Shown here: positions 11,601-22,290 of the stretch, one piece after another
How the letters are laid out: every line of letters starts with the position of its first letter
Numbering within the stretch: position 1 is the first letter of the stretch
Assembly: GCA_963719885.1 (NCBI GenBank)
Contig: CAVRDP010000024.1
Span: 222,464-286,463 of the forward strand
Origin: JANXQG01 sp963719885
Lineage (GTDB): Bacteria > Planctomycetota > Planctomycetia > Pirellulales > Thermoguttaceae
DNA length: 64,000 bases
Reading direction: 5' to 3'
Made by a program: the position numbers and the translations under genes
The notes under the pieces: generated by a model
Seen by the model: the letters and a program-made list of their open reading frames with translations, nothing else
Told to the model about the DNA's origin: nothing
Database searches by the model: none

Positions 11601-12682
11601 GGAGGCGATGATCAGCCCGCCGCCGAAGGCCGCGTTGCTGCCGGCAATCGCGACCGCGGCGCTTTGGACATTCAACCCGCCGCCGGCGGCGAAACTGTTG
11701 CTGCCGGAAAAGGTGATGCTGCCGTCCATCACCAGGAGTTGATTGGTGCCGCCGCTGATGTTGGCCGAGATCGTGCCGCTGCCGCCGGTTTGCCCGGCCG
11801 CGACGCCGGCGTTGGCATCGAGGGTCAGCGTGCCGCCGAAGCTGCCGCCGGCGCCGCTGCCGGCGTTGAGGACCAAGGCCCCGGCCGTTCCGCTCGATCC
11901 GGCCCAAGCCGATCCCGAGATTTGCAGGTTGCCGGTAACTTGCGCTCCGTTGAGGAACATCTGGCCGCCGCTTTGGACCACGACCGGTCCGGCCGGCATG
12001 GCGGCCGACCCGCTGAGCTGGTAGCGAACGCCGGCAGGAATATTCGTGGTTCCGGCGAACCCGGAGACCGTTCCCGCGGAATAGGAATAGATTCCGCCGG
12101 CTGTGCCCGCCGCAACGTTCCACGTGCCGTTGCCGGTGAGCATGGGGGCATAGTTAATGCAGTTCATCTGGAAGGTGGCGCCGGCGGCGATGGAGACGCT
12201 GCCGGAACTACTCGTCGCGGGAGCGGTGTTCACGGTGAGCGTGCCGCCGTTGATCGTGGTCATCCCCGAATAGGTGTTGCTGCCGCCCAGCGTGAGGTTG
12301 CCCGGACCGGACTTGGTCAGGCCCGTGCTCCCGCCATTGTTGGCGATGACCGAGTCGATTTCGAACCCGGCGGAGGTGTTGTTCTGAATGACCACCAGGT
12401 CCTGTCCGCTGGCCCCTGCCAACGTGCCGCCGGTGATCATCATGGGGTTGCCGCCGACGTTGCTGGTGACCAGGATGCCGCCGGAAGTAATCACGTTGGC
12501 GCCGGCAAGCGTGACCGGGCTGGCGCTGCCGTTATTGAATTGGAGGCTGTTGGTCGTCGCATTGGCGGCGAGCGTGCCCCCGTTGATCACCGTGGTATTG
12601 TCGCCCGCGGCCCACGTATCGGCGGTGTAGGCCGAGCCGGCCAGGGCCAACACGAGGTTTGTGCCGCTTTGTTTCTGCGCCA
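5640..12682 (-). CDS. Giant PATR surface protein, C-terminal segment with PEP-CTERM
   Basis: This is the last ~2,347 residues of one gene that starts at 16567. It consists almost wholly of autotransporter-associated beta strand repeats, with units of the form LTKIGSGTLTLGGSDNYTGT, then SGGSLVLANSAAL, then STFDASGTGTLSFGTL and ATFGGLQG. Units alternate with a second type, SSGNITFGGGTLQYAAGNIP followed by a DYSARIV / SIDTDGQNVTF piece. The end has FVFDPAMTAP, VPEPGTLATLAAAAIGGLAAG and RRRRG, the PEP-CTERM signal. The apparent TTG start near 12683 is an artefact: one base is missing in TTGGCGCAG, and the upstream frame (TVNGTDW) joins directly. The protein is presumably exported, processed by the exosortase at 25859-26852, and held at the surface; PATR parts are thought to form long beta-solenoids. 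Confidence 0.85.
6880..11420 (-). repeat. PATR-coding repeat array inside the giant gene
   Basis: Highly similar blocks recur on this strand. For example the complement of GGTCAGCGTGCCGCTGCCGA recurs with variants through the region, as does that of GAGCGAACCGCCGCTGAC. Block spacing is irregular, roughly 200-320 bp, because the two unit types at protein level alternate unevenly. DNA identity between some blocks is high enough to permit slippage or recombination, and also misassembly. Confidence 0.7.
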
Positions 12683-13042
12683 ATCGGTGCCGTTGACGGT
12701 GGCCCAGCCGCCGAGGATGCCGTTGGTGTTGCCGGCGGAGGTGGTGATGGCGCCGCCGGTCGTGCTGAAATCGACCGTGCCGCCGACCGCGCGCTGGATC
12801 GCGCCCAGGGCCAGCGTATCGCCGGCGACGGTGTTGCTCACCGTGGAGGCCCCGGAATTGACGCTCAAGCCGCCGAAGGCCTGCGTGGCGTTTGCCGCCG
12901 GGCTGGCGTAGCTGAAGGCCGCGCCGCCAAGGGCCAGGCTGCCGGAACTCAAGGCGCCGGTCAACGCCAGCCCGCCGCCGTTGACGCTGGTCAGGCCCGT
13001 GTAGGTGCTCGTCCCGGCGAGCGTGAGCGTGCCCGCGCCAGC
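12682..13042 (-). CDS. Giant PATR surface protein, short internal segment (frame between two breaks)
   Basis: This ~120-residue stretch lies in its own frame and joins the segments on both sides. Going 5' to 3' on the minus strand it reads GAGTLTLAGTSTYTGLTSVN, then GALSSGSLALGGAAFSYASP and TAGNTNGILGGWATVNGTDW-like sequence, all typical of PATR proteins. The break at its start (near 13042) lies in AAGCTGGCGCGGG, where one base seems lost, and the one at its end (near 12682) lies in GATTGGCGCAG. It is not an independent gene. Confidence 0.7.
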
Positions 13043-14443
13043 TTGGTCAGGCCGCCCGCGCCGCTGATGGCGCCGCCGTAGGTCGTGCTGCTGCTGTCGC
13101 CCACGGTCAACAGGCCGCTGCCCAAGGCCACGATGCTGCCGCCCGCGCCGCCCGAGAGCGAGGCAATGGTCTGATTGTTGTTGTTCATGTTGAAGACCGC
13201 GCCGCTGGAATTGGCCAGGGCCAGGGCCGTGGTAACGGGCAGGGCGTTGGGCACGCCCGACTGCAGCGTGCCGCCGTTGAGTGTCGTGCCGCCGCCGTAG
13301 GAATTGCTGCCCGAGAGAAACACAGTCCCGCTGCCGCTCACGACCAGGCTGCCGCTGCCGCTCAGGTTCCCGCTGAAGGTGATTGCCGCCGGACCGGGGG
13401 TCGGAACGTCCAGCGCACAGTCCAATTGCGCGTTGGCGGCGATCGTATGGCTGCCGCTGACGACCTCCACGTAGGCCGCGCCCTCGTCAAGCGTGCCGCC
13501 ACTTGCGGTTGCGCTGATGGCGTATCGCGAAAACAAGATGCTGCCGCCCGATCCGGATGCAGAGAGCGTGTACGAGTTGCTGCTGTTGGCGATGACCAGG
13601 GTGTTGATGCAGGTGACCTGCGAACCCGGCAGGCTCACCGTGCCATAGCCCTCGCTGCCCAGCATGGCGACGGCGCCCTTCAGAAGGGATGCGTCGTTGC
13701 TCGGGTAGGAATTGCTCCAATTGGTGCTAACCCAATTCCCCGTCCCTCCGGACTGGGTCCATTGGGTCGGAGCGGTGAAGCTGAGGGTGACGTTCCAGTT
13801 AGAACCGTAAGGATACCCCGAGACGGACCCCAGGCTTGCGGTGAAACCGGGCGGGGCCTGGATCACGAGGTTGCCCAGATTCACGGAACTGACCTGGTCC
13901 TGCGTGATGATGGTATAGGGATACGTCGTCTCCGGAAGCGGAGGGCCGGTCACCACCAGTTTGCACGTGCCCGTGACGCTCAGAGCGCTGCCGGCGTTCC
14001 CGCCGAAGTTAAGACAGTCGCTGTCACCGCTGCCGTCGATCTTCAGCGTCCAGGTCGGATGGCCGCCGCCGGCCGTCGTGAGCGTCAATCCGTTGTCAAA
14101 AGTCATCGTGCCCATCGTACTGAGGCTCCCGGCCATGAGCGTGCCGGCTTTCATGGTGGTCGCCTGCAGGATGGTCCCGCCGCCGGTCAGGGTGCCGCCG
14201 CTGACGGTGACCGAGCCGCTTCCCCCGCCCAGCGCCAGGCCGGTCGTATCCGTGACCAGGAGGGTCCCCGCCACCAGGTCGATGCCGTTAAAAATGTTGT
14301 TCGTATTGGTCAACACAAGCGTGCCGGCCCCCGTTTTTGTCAGGGCGTTCGCGCTGGAGCTTGCCATGCTGATCAACCCGGCCTCGGTACAGGCGCCGGA
14401 GTCGACCTGCAGGGTGGGAAAACCGCTGCCCAGGACCAGGGCG
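13042..14443 (-). CDS. Giant PATR surface protein, middle segment
   Basis: This ~465-residue middle part of the gene reads ALTKTGAGTLVLTNTNNIFN, then a domain with ...GTMTFDNGLTLTTAGG and LKIDGSGDSDCLNFGGNAG. This is the usual final piece of a PATR passenger block, and it is followed here by a new start of block (TQWTQSGGTGNWVSTNWS) and more strands (LVVSGSGTVFLSGSNSYGGG). The protein therefore has at least three successive passenger blocks. The upstream join, near 14443, needs one base removed in CTGCGCCCTGG, after which ELGGGTSTL continues as ALVLGSG. The ATG at 14376 is internal. Confidence 0.8.
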
Positions 14444-16567
14444 CAGGGTGGAGGTGCCGCCGCCCAGCTCGAGCGTGCCGTTGTTGATCGTGACGCTGCC
14501 GCTGGACGCGCCGAGGCTGCTGTCGCCGGCCACCGCCAGGATTCCGCCGTCGATGAGCGTCCCGCCGCTGTAGCTGTTGCTGTTGGTCAACGTCAGCGTG
14601 CCGGAGTCGGTCTTGATCAGCGTGCCGCCGCCGCTGAGCACGCCGGCGATCGCGGCCGATTGCCCGGAAACAACGTCCAGCGAGGAACTGCCCGTCAAGG
14701 AAATGGCTCGGCCGCTGCCCAGGGTGAAGTTCGTGCTTCCCGTCATGAGCAGCATGCTGTTGTTCAGGGCCACGCCGCTCGCCGGACCGCCCAGGTTGGC
14801 GTCGGCCGAGACGGAGAGCGTTCCGCTGGTGACCGTCGAGCCGCCCGAGAAGGTGTTGGCCGTATTGCACAGGGTGAGCATGCCGCCGCTGGGAACGTTC
14901 ACGGCAATCTTGCCGGCCCCGTCCTGGATGGCCGCGGCGAACGTAGCGCCGCCGGCGCCATTGGCCGACAATGTGGCGCTCGACCCCCACGCCGAGTTCG
15001 TCAGCGTGCCGCTGCCCAAGAGGGCCGAGATGGCCTGATTGTTGCCATACACGTCCGCCGTTCCGCCCGCGGCCACGGTCAGCGTCCCGCCGCTGGCCAA
15101 GGCGTTCGCGCCGCGGGCCTGCAAGGTCCCGGCGTTGACGTACGTGCCGCCGCCATAGGAAACCAGTTCATTGCCGATGGCCAGCGTGCCGAGTCCGGTC
15201 TTGGTCAATCCGCCGCTGCCGCTCAGCGGACCGCCCAGCACCAGCAGGCCGCTGTCGGCCTGGATGATGTTCGCTCCGGAGCCGCTCAAGACGATGCTGT
15301 GGGTGCGGGCAAGGGTCCCCGGGCCGCTGAAATCGAGCGTGGCGTTGCTGATCGTCACCAAGCCGTTGGTTCCCAGGCCCCCCGAGCCGTTGAAGCCCAG
15401 GCTCCCCGGCCCGGCCGCGCTGAGCGTGCCGTTGAGGATGGAGGTGTTGCCCGTGTACGTGTTGTTGGTGTTGCTGAGCGTGAGCAGGCCGGGTCCGATC
15501 GTGGTCAATCCGCCGCTGCCGCCGGAAATCTGCCCGGAGATGGTCAGGCCCGCGACGCCGCTGCCGTTGGCCGCGGCGTTGACGGTCAGCGAGCCGCTCA
15601 AGGCCAGGGGAACGGAAATGCTGTGCTGCCCGGCATCGATCCAGATATTTGCCGTGTTGCTCAAGGCCAGCGAGCCGGTCGTGCCGCTCGTGACCTGGAG
15701 CGTGTAGGAATTGCCGCTGGTGAACCACAGCGAGCCGACGTTCTGGGTGCCGCCAATGCTCACCGTGCCCCCCGTCCCCGACGCGTAATTGCCGCCCGGA
15801 TTGCCAAAGGTTGCCGTATTGCTGCCCGTGGGGATTAACGTCGTCGACCAACTGGTGCTCGTACTCCAACTCCCCGTCCCGCCAGCCCAATCGTTTTCCC
15901 CAGGTTCCGACTTTATGACCAGGACGTTGGCCAAAGTCTCCCCTCCATTGCCGTTGGCGAAAACGACCGTGCCGATGGCGTTGTCGGCAGTGCTGCCCTC
16001 CGGATCCAGCGAATTCCCGAAATCGGCGGTCGTAAGGTTCGCGGGCAGCGTGGCAAGCAGGTACGTTCCGACCGGAAGAGTGAAACGGCCGTTGGTGGTC
16101 GGGCCCACAAAGGTCACATTATTGTCAATCCCGGGCGTGAACGTACCCACCGACCCCGGGTAGTTCAAGCCGGAATAACTCGTGGCGGACCAACCATTGC
16201 CATTGATACCATTGACGGGGTCGGCGTACAAAGTGCCTTCCGCGTTGATAATCTGCAACGTGCCAGCCGGGACCATGCCGTTCCCGTCCTGATCCGCGGG
16301 ATTGGTGTCGAGGTACGGCGCCGAATTATTCGCGTTCGTACCGGCGAAGTCGATCTCCAAGTTCCACAACCCCAACGCCGCGGTCTTGGTGGCCCAGGTC
16401 GAGTCCTGGATCAAGTCCAACGCGCCCGTGGCGGAATTGTAAGTGACCTCCTCGCCCCAAACCGCTCCGGCAGCCAGGACAATCACGGCAATAGCGACCC
16501 AGATTCCTGCGCAATTGCGCAGCGCTTGCAAACCTCGACCAATCATCTCTCCGAACCAGCACCACAT
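14443..16567 (-). CDS. Giant PATR surface protein, N-terminal segment
   Basis: This segment carries the signal peptide (MWCWFGEMIGRGLQALRN followed by VAIAVIVLAAGAVWG) and the ~200-residue shared domain (GALDLIQDSTWATKT, LGLWNLEIDFAGTNANN, DPVNGINGNGWSA, LPVGTYLLATLP, TVVFANGNGGETL). The first PATR block follows (WAGGTGSWSTSTSW, LTTIGPGLLTLSNTNNTYTG, LTKTGLGTLAIGNELVSYGG, LIKTDSGTLTLTNSNSYSGG). The frame stays open to 16594, but similarity to the gene at 4082-5457 begins exactly at the ATG at 16567, so I prefer that start. The complete gene would encode about 3,640 residues. An intrinsic-terminator-like hairpin lies 45 bases upstream of the start. Confidence 0.82.
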
Positions 16568-16611
16568 CTCCGCTCTACCCTTTCGAACCAACACATCTTG
16601 GTAACCAATGG

Positions 16612-16637
16612 AAAAAGGCGGGAAGCCACTTCCCGCC
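16612..16637 (-). terminator. Intrinsic terminator or leader attenuator before the giant PATR gene
   Basis: On the minus strand a perfect 9-bp stem (GGCGGGAAG / CTTCCCGCC, loop TGG) is followed at once by TTTTT (complement of 16612-16616). It lies after the stop of the gene at 16943 and 45 bases before the ATG at 16567. It can end transcripts of the upstream gene, or act as an attenuator in the leader of the giant gene if that gene's promoter lies upstream of it. Confidence 0.75.
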
Positions 16638-16942
16638 CGAAACGCACCAAGCGGGTCCTATCGATCGCCCGCCTCGCCTCTCACGCTTCGACTTCAAAAT
16701 CAAGTTTTCGCGGCAAACTCCCATCTCCCCACCTGCCGCACGGCAAATGGGGAGACGAGCAGTTTACTTTCGACCTTCCAGATCGCCGCTTCTTTCATGC
16801 GTTCTGGGTCCGGCCGGGTGTGCCGCCATGCACGCCCCGGCCCAAACGCATCTTATAAATCTGCTCCTCGAATCCCTTCGAGTCCAGGGCGGGGATCGTC
16901 GTCCCAGCCCAACATCATCTTTCAGCCGCATCGCGGCCAGGG
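16638..16942 (-). promoter_or_regulatory. Intergenic region between two PEP-CTERM genes, with nested hairpin
   Basis: No gene is evident here. At 16724-16755 an 8-bp outer stem (TCTCCCCA / TGGGGAGA) encloses a second 5-bp stem (TGCCG / CGGCA). On the minus strand a TATAAG hexamer lies near 16850-16856 and could be part of a -10 element, but no good -35 was seen. Promoter of the giant gene should be in this stretch. Confidence 0.35.
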
Positions 16943-17618
16943 TCAGACGGCAACCTTGCGGAGCCGACGGACGCCAAAGCCCACGAGTCCGACAACGGAC
17001 GCACCAAACATCCCTACCAGGGCGAACGGCTCAGGCACCTGCTGCAGGTCGACGATCGTGACGATGTCGTTGGTTGTGGCTCCAAAGCCATTGGCGTAGA
17101 CGACGGAACCCTCCGCGTCGCCGGCATTGCCCTCGAACGTGTTGCCGAAATCGGCGGCCGTAAGGCCGGCGGGCAACGTGGCAAGCAGGTACGACCCGGC
17201 CGGAAGAGTCAGATGGTTGTTGACGCTCGGGCCCAGAAAGGTCATATTGTTGTCGATCCCGACACCGGAATAACTACTGCCAGACCAACCATTGCCATTG
17301 AAGCCATTGACGGGGTCGGCCTGCAAAGTGCCTTCCGCGTTGATAATCCCCAACGTGCCAGCCGGGACCATGCCGTTCCCGTCCAGATCCGCAGGATTGG
17401 TGTCGAGGTAGGGCGCAACGTTGTTCGCGTTCGTACCGGCGAAGAAGACCTCAAAATTCCACAACCCTGACGCCTGAGTATGGGTCGTCCAAGGCGAGTG
17501 CCTGGACAAGGGTCAAGGCTCCCGTGGTCTGGTCGTAGGTGACCTCCTCCTCGGCCCACGCCCGGCTGGCGGCCATGACAAGCATGGCAACCGCAAAAAA
17601 CTTCAAAACACGCGTCAC
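16943..17618 (-). CDS. Small PEP-CTERM protein: shared N-terminal domain with no PATR block
   Basis: The start is a GTG at 17618 with AAGGAG at 17623-17628, five bases away. A signal peptide (VLKFFAVAMLVMAASRAWAE) precedes the same ~200-residue domain as in the two larger neighbours (GALTLVQ, GLWNFEVFFAGTNANN, DPVNGFNGNGWSG, LPAGSYLLATLPAG, SVVYANGFGATTN). The tail VPEPFALVGMFGASVVGLVGF and RRLRK follows directly, so there is no PATR block. One extra base near 17510 (CAGGCACTCG against CAGGACTCG in the relatives) breaks the frame; the longest uninterrupted frame begins only at 17509. It is the minimal member of the three-gene family. Function of the domain is unknown to me. Confidence 0.82.
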
Positions 17619-17680
17619 AAAACTCCTTCTCAGAATGAAAGAAACAGTTACTCAACGAATGCTCCTATCGCGAGCCAGCG

Positions 17681-17742
17681 GCCGGGCGGCCCGCTGACGG
17701 CCGCCCGGCAGGGTTTATCTTGCGCCGGCTGCATCAGCCGGC
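17681..17742 (-). terminator. Stop-codon hairpin and downstream hairpin of the 17734-23114 gene
   Basis: Two structures follow one another on the minus strand. GCCGGCTG / CAGCCGGC (17724-17731 and 17735-17742) pair around the stop codon itself. Twenty-odd bases later GCCGGGCGGC / GCCGCCCGGC (17681-17690 and 17700-17709) form a 10-bp GC stem with a 9-nt loop. No T-run follows, so if this is a terminator it is not a classical one. Confidence 0.5.
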
Positions 17743-18905
17743 AATCTTCGCGCGACGGCAAACCGCCGCGATACCTGCCACTGCCAGCCCCGCAGCTAGC
17801 AGCGCGAGTGTTCCAGGCTCCGGCACGGCCTCTACGCTGACCGCCTGCAACGCGCCGGCGTTCAACTGCACCGGGCCGCCGACCTCCACCGCCGGGAAGC
17901 TGGCCCCCAAGTGCGATTCCACTATATTCAGGTCGGCGCCGGTCACCTGACCTGCGTAGGCGAAGTCACCGGACTGCCAATTCTCGCCGGCCGTAATGGA
18001 CGCCCCAAGATGGGACTCTACAATGTTCAGGTCGGTGCCCGTAACTTGACCGGCCAGGTTGCAATCGCCGGGGATCGCCGCAGCAATCTTCAGGGTGTGT
18101 GCCGAAGAGTTGTAGTACTCCCCGACCGACGCTGCGCCGCCGCTGGTGTGGGCGAAGGAACTGGTGATACCGCCCGTGCCGCCCCATGAGGCTAAGTACC
18201 CCTCACGGAGCTGATTTGCCGCCGTGGCAGCCTCCGGCAGCGTGGCGCTGCTAAGGGTAATGCCGCTTTGGCCCACGTCAAGATCGCCCGTCCAGGCGCC
18301 GGTCGCGCCGGCAATTGACAACGTGGTAGCCGTACTCACGGGCGCCGTATGCGTCGCAGTGAGGGCCAGCTTGGCGCCAGCGTCGATGGTGATCGAGTTC
18401 TGGTAGACCTCGTTGGCTTCCAGCTCGCTGGGCGCCGACAAGATCACGGAACCGACGTTTTGCCCCGCCGAAGTACCGACCGTGGACGCCGACTGCGTGC
18501 CGCTGGAGAGGTTCACCACGCCGGAGTTGGCCAGCACCATGCTCGGCGCCAAAGCGCCGGGACCGGTGATGTTCAGCGTCGCGCCGCTGGCCACGCTGGC
18601 CGTGCCCTGCTGGATGCTCGGGGTGTTGACTGTCGCGGTGCTGGTCACGTTGAACGTGCCCGGGGCATCGCTGGTGATCGCACCCACGGTCTGCGTGCCG
18701 GCGTTCACGTTGAACGTGCCGCTGTTGATGATGGCCACCGAGTTGCCGCCCGCCGAAAGAACGTTGTTGAGCACGGGCAAAGTGCCCAGCAGGCCGGGAA
18801 CCATGTACCCGTAGTTGGCGTCACTGTTGGTGTCCATCACCAGGGTGCTGGAATCGTCGTTGCTGATGTTGACGGTGGCGCCGGCCTGGATCGTCATCGT
18901 GGCGC
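17734..18905 (-). CDS. Large PATR/dockerin-like/PEP-CTERM protein, C-terminal segment
   Basis: This is the last ~390 residues of one gene starting at 23114. Beta-strand sequence is followed by a ~230-residue cassette nearly identical to the end of the S53 protease at 730-3840 (LSIAGATGAWTGDLDVGQSG, GGAASVGEYYNSSAHTLKIA). Two dockerin-like repeats come next (IPGDCNLAGQVTGTDLNIVE and a second copy), then VPEPGTLALLAAGLAVAGIA and CRRAKIAG, the PEP-CTERM signal. The frame is entered near 18905, where CCCCGGCGCCACGATG has lost or gained a base; upstream MVTVTP joins to GATMTIQAG. Confidence 0.8.
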
Positions 18906-20448
18906 CGGGGTCACGGTGACCATGCCGCCGCTGCGCTTGATGTTGAACATGCCGCCGACCCCGTTGCTGGAGGCGATCAGCAGGTTGCCGGCCCAGTTGG
19001 TGTTGTATGTCAACGTCGTGCCCGCGTCGATGCCGGGGCTGGCGTTTTGCAACGTATTGCTGCCACCGACGAGCTCCACCGTGCGGCGGATGCCATCGGC
19101 AGCGATGGCGCTGCCGGTGCTATCGAGGGCCAGGCCGTTGGGATCGTAGGTGAGGATCGTCGAGGTCGTGCTGGGGGTAAGGTCGAACTCACCGCCGAGG
19201 CGGGCGACGACGGCCGCGTTGGACTGGGTGATCAGGCCCTGCGAGCCGTCAGTGCTGGAGTAGTTCCAGGTGACCTCCGCACCGGTGGCCGCCAGGGTTC
19301 CGCCACTCAGGGTAACCGTGTTGCGGTAATACGGCTGCGTGGGGTTGGCCGGCGTGTTCAGGCCGTTGACCGCATTGCCGTTGATCTGGTCGTTGGCAAT
19401 GGCCAACATGCCGCCGGCGTTGACGGTCACCGGGTTGGGAAGATCGGGATTGCCGTGAACACTCCCTGAACTGCCGGTGTCGTAGGTCGACTTGAAGCCC
19501 AGGGCGTTGAAGATTTCGCCGCCCGGGCCGCTCGATTGGCCAGGGTTGGTGGTGGCCGTGGTTGCCAGGGAGGTCCCGCTGTAAGGCCCGAGTTGGAGGA
19601 TGCCGCTGTCGATGGACCAGGCCCCGCCGAAGACGGTGTCGCCGTCGACGCCGCCGCTTTGCAGCTTGACGGTGCCGGCCCCCGCCACGTGGGCGGTGAC
19701 CACGTAATTGCCGTTGTTCGGATTTCCCGGCAGGTAGTTGACGTAGCCGTTCTGGGTATAGTTCGGGTCGAACTGACGCACCTCCTCCGCAAGCGCCAGC
19801 ACGTCCGTGGAAGCGTTGCCCGTGGTCAGCGTGAAGCTGCCGGGGAGATAGCTGCCGGGGCCGGCGACGCCGATGCTGATGCAGTTCAACACGCTAGCGA
19901 CGTGGGTACGCGCCAACGAGGAATTGCCGGTGCCTTTGAGGGTGCCGCCCGTGTACATGTCGACGCCGCCGAGCAAGTCGGTCGTGCCCTGGTTCTGCAG
20001 GACGCCGACGTTGACGTTGTTCAGCCACAGTCCGCCGGTGCCGGTGCCCTGGGCGATATCGACCTCGCCCGAGCCGAGGGCCGAGTAGGATGCCCCGGCA
20101 TCGGCGCCGTAGGTCGAATTGACCTCGATGAAGCCGCCCGTGATATGGGTTACGCCGGTGTACTGGCTGGTAACGACGGGCGTATCCTGTGCGTTGGTCA
20201 GCAGCAGCGTGCCCGAGCCGGTCTTCTGGAAACCGCCTGCGCCCGCGTTATTCGTCTCCGAGAGCGCTCCGGCCAAGGTGACCGTGCCGGCGGGCACGTT
20301 AATAATGGGAAGCGCGCCCCCAGTGCCCCCTGGGAAGTTGATCGAACTGCTGTTGGAGACTGCGGCGCCGTCGGTATAGTTCAACTGCAAGGTCGAACCG
20401 CCGCCGATGTTGACCACGTTGGAGGGGCTGTTCGGCAGCGCGCCGCGT
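18905..20448 (-). CDS. Large PATR/dockerin-like/PEP-CTERM protein, fourth segment
   Basis: About 510 residues of PATR-type sequence in one frame: NIGGGSTLQLNYTDGAAVSN, then FQKTGSGTLLLTNAQDTPVV and LPNPVTVNAGGMLAIANDQI. This matches the long passenger type that planctomycetes use, with a GGSNTLQNASPGIDAGTTLT end piece. The break at its upstream edge, near 20448, lies in AACGCGGCGCGCTGCC; the preceding frame gives LQVTNAA, then ALPNSPSNVVNIGGG here. The apparent GTG start at 20417 is internal. Confidence 0.75.
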
Positions 20449-21583
20449 TGGTGACCTGGAGCGTGCTGTTGGCGGAGATATTGGTGCCGCCGGCATAGGC
20501 ATTGGTGTTGCTGAAGATCACCGTGCCGCCACCGCCGATGTTTACCGGCGTGTTGCTATTGTCGTTGATCGGTCCGCCTTGGACGGTGTACGTCTTCGCG
20601 GTGTTGTTGAAATTGACAGCCGCGGGGCTGACCCCGCTGCCTGTGATAGTGACCGTATTATGGGAGCTGGTGTCGTCGAACGTCACCTTGTCGCCGGTCG
20701 AAAACACGGTGGCCACGCCGGCCGCGGCGAAGTTGCTGGTAGTCGCCGTGTCCCAGGTAGCACCGTTGTTGCTGCCGGTCCAGACGAGATTCTTCGGTCC
20801 GCCGGTGATCAGGTCGATCTGGTTGCCGACAACCTGGAAGCTATCGCCGAGGGCAGTGGCCGTGGGGGAAGAGATATTAGCGGTCCCGCCGGTGAGCGTG
20901 CCGGCGAAAGTGAACAACGGCACGCCGCTGTTGACCGTGGTATCGTAGGCGAGGCTGATGCCGATGTTCACGGTTCCGGTCCCGCCGGCCAGGTTGAGGT
21001 TGCCGCCGACGACGATCGAATCGCCGCCAGTGGGGTTGAAGTTGAAATTCACGGTCGAACTGCTGCAAAGATTCAGATCGCCGAGCACGTGCAAGGGGGT
21101 TGCGCCGACCGTCGGGGTGAAGGCCGGATCGACGGCGACGGCAACGGTTTCTGATCCACCCAATGTGAAATTGCCGTTGATGGCGAAGCTGCCCGAACCC
21201 GCGCCGGTGTTGTCGTTGAAATACCCGCCGCCGGGGAGGAGATAGCCGCCGGACTGGACGGTAACAGGGCCGGTCGTGGGCATGCCGATGGCGCCGCCGA
21301 GGTGGGCGCTGCCGCCGAGCGTGCCGCCGGCTTTAACGACCACCGGGCCCGTGCCCGTGGCGGAGTTCTGCACAGTGGCCGTAGTCGAGGTCGTTAGCGC
21401 ATTTCCTTGGCCGTCGTTCGGGGTGCCGTAGCCGCTTGCGCTAGTATAGCCGGCCCCGCCCGCGGGGCCAGACCAGTAGGAACTGCCGTTATCGGCAAAC
21501 AGGGCGCCGCCGGCGATTGTCGTGCCGCCGTTATAGGTGTTCGCCTGCGCGAACGTCGAGCCCGGGGGGGTCTCGCCCTGTTG
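20448..21583 (-). CDS. Large PATR/dockerin-like/PEP-CTERM protein, third segment
   Basis: About 375 residues. The segment begins QQGETPPGSTFAQANTYNGG, then AGGALFADNGSSYWSGPAGG, and goes on to VKAGGTLGGSAHLGGAIGMP and GPVTVQSGGYLLPGG, the usual closing piece of a PATR passenger block. A new block follows (LVWTGSNNGATWDTATTSNF). The ATG at 21373 is internal, because the frame is open well upstream of it. The break near 21583 lies in GGCCTGCGCAACAGG. Confidence 0.75.
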
Positions 21584-22290
21584 CGCAGGCCGAGGGTCAA
21601 GGTTCCGTTGTTGCCCGCCAACAACGCCAGGGCGATGTTGTTGTTCGAGTTGGCGCTATTGGTGGAGCGGGTCGTGATACTGTCGAGGACCGACTTGCCG
21701 ATGACCAGGTGAAGCTGGGCCTCGATGGTACTGAGCTGCGGCACATTGTTGCAGATGGCCAAGGTGGCGGTGCCGGAAGAGTTAAAGTTCGTGATCGCGC
21801 CGTGATAGTCGTCTTGGTTGCTGGACTCGAAAAACGTGGCGACCGAGGCGACCTGTAGGTAGTGGCTATTGAGATCGACCTCGCCGCTGTTGCCGAGGTT
21901 GCCCAAGATCAAATTCGTGGTGGCGGGCAGGGCATTGTCGACGCCCATCCGCAAAATGGCAGTGCCGTAAGCGGCGGGCACGCGAGTCGAATAGGGTACG
22001 AAGAAGGTGTCGCCCGTGTAGGTGCTTGCTCCATTCACGGTGATGATGCCGAGGCCATCGTTGGAGTTGCCCGAGCAGAACATCATGTCGCCTTGGCCGG
22101 AAATCGCGCCCACTGTGATGTTGGGGAACTGCTGGCCGACCGTATACTCGCTGCCGGCGCCGATGAAGCCGCGACTGTTGCCCCACTGGCCGTAGGTCGC
22201 GACTTGTCGCGCGAAGGTCACGCCATAGGACGGATTGCCCGCGTTGGGATTGAGGGTGATATTGCCGAAGGTCATCTGTGAGTTGTCGGC
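21583..22290 (-). CDS. Large PATR/dockerin-like/PEP-CTERM protein, second segment
   Basis: About 235 residues with MTFGNITLNPNAGNPSYGVT, then GQQFPNITVGAISGQGDMMF and LGIITVNGASTYTGDTFFVP, and LLAGNNGTLTLGL at the end. The sequence is of PATR type. The seeming ATGA overlap with the frame upstream (22272-22275) is a coincidence: restoring one base in TACGCGCCGAC near 22290 gives DDYAPDNSQMTFGN, an unbroken protein. Confidence 0.72.

Noticed and set aside
12660..12690. TTG start for an independent 2,347-residue protein
   Set aside because: No RBS or signal peptide; the upstream frame joins directly after one base is restored.
22272..22275. ATGA overlap that would make two coupled genes of the large PATR protein
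   Set aside because: One base at 22290 restores DDYAPDNSQMTFGN as one chain; the second part lacks a signal peptide.
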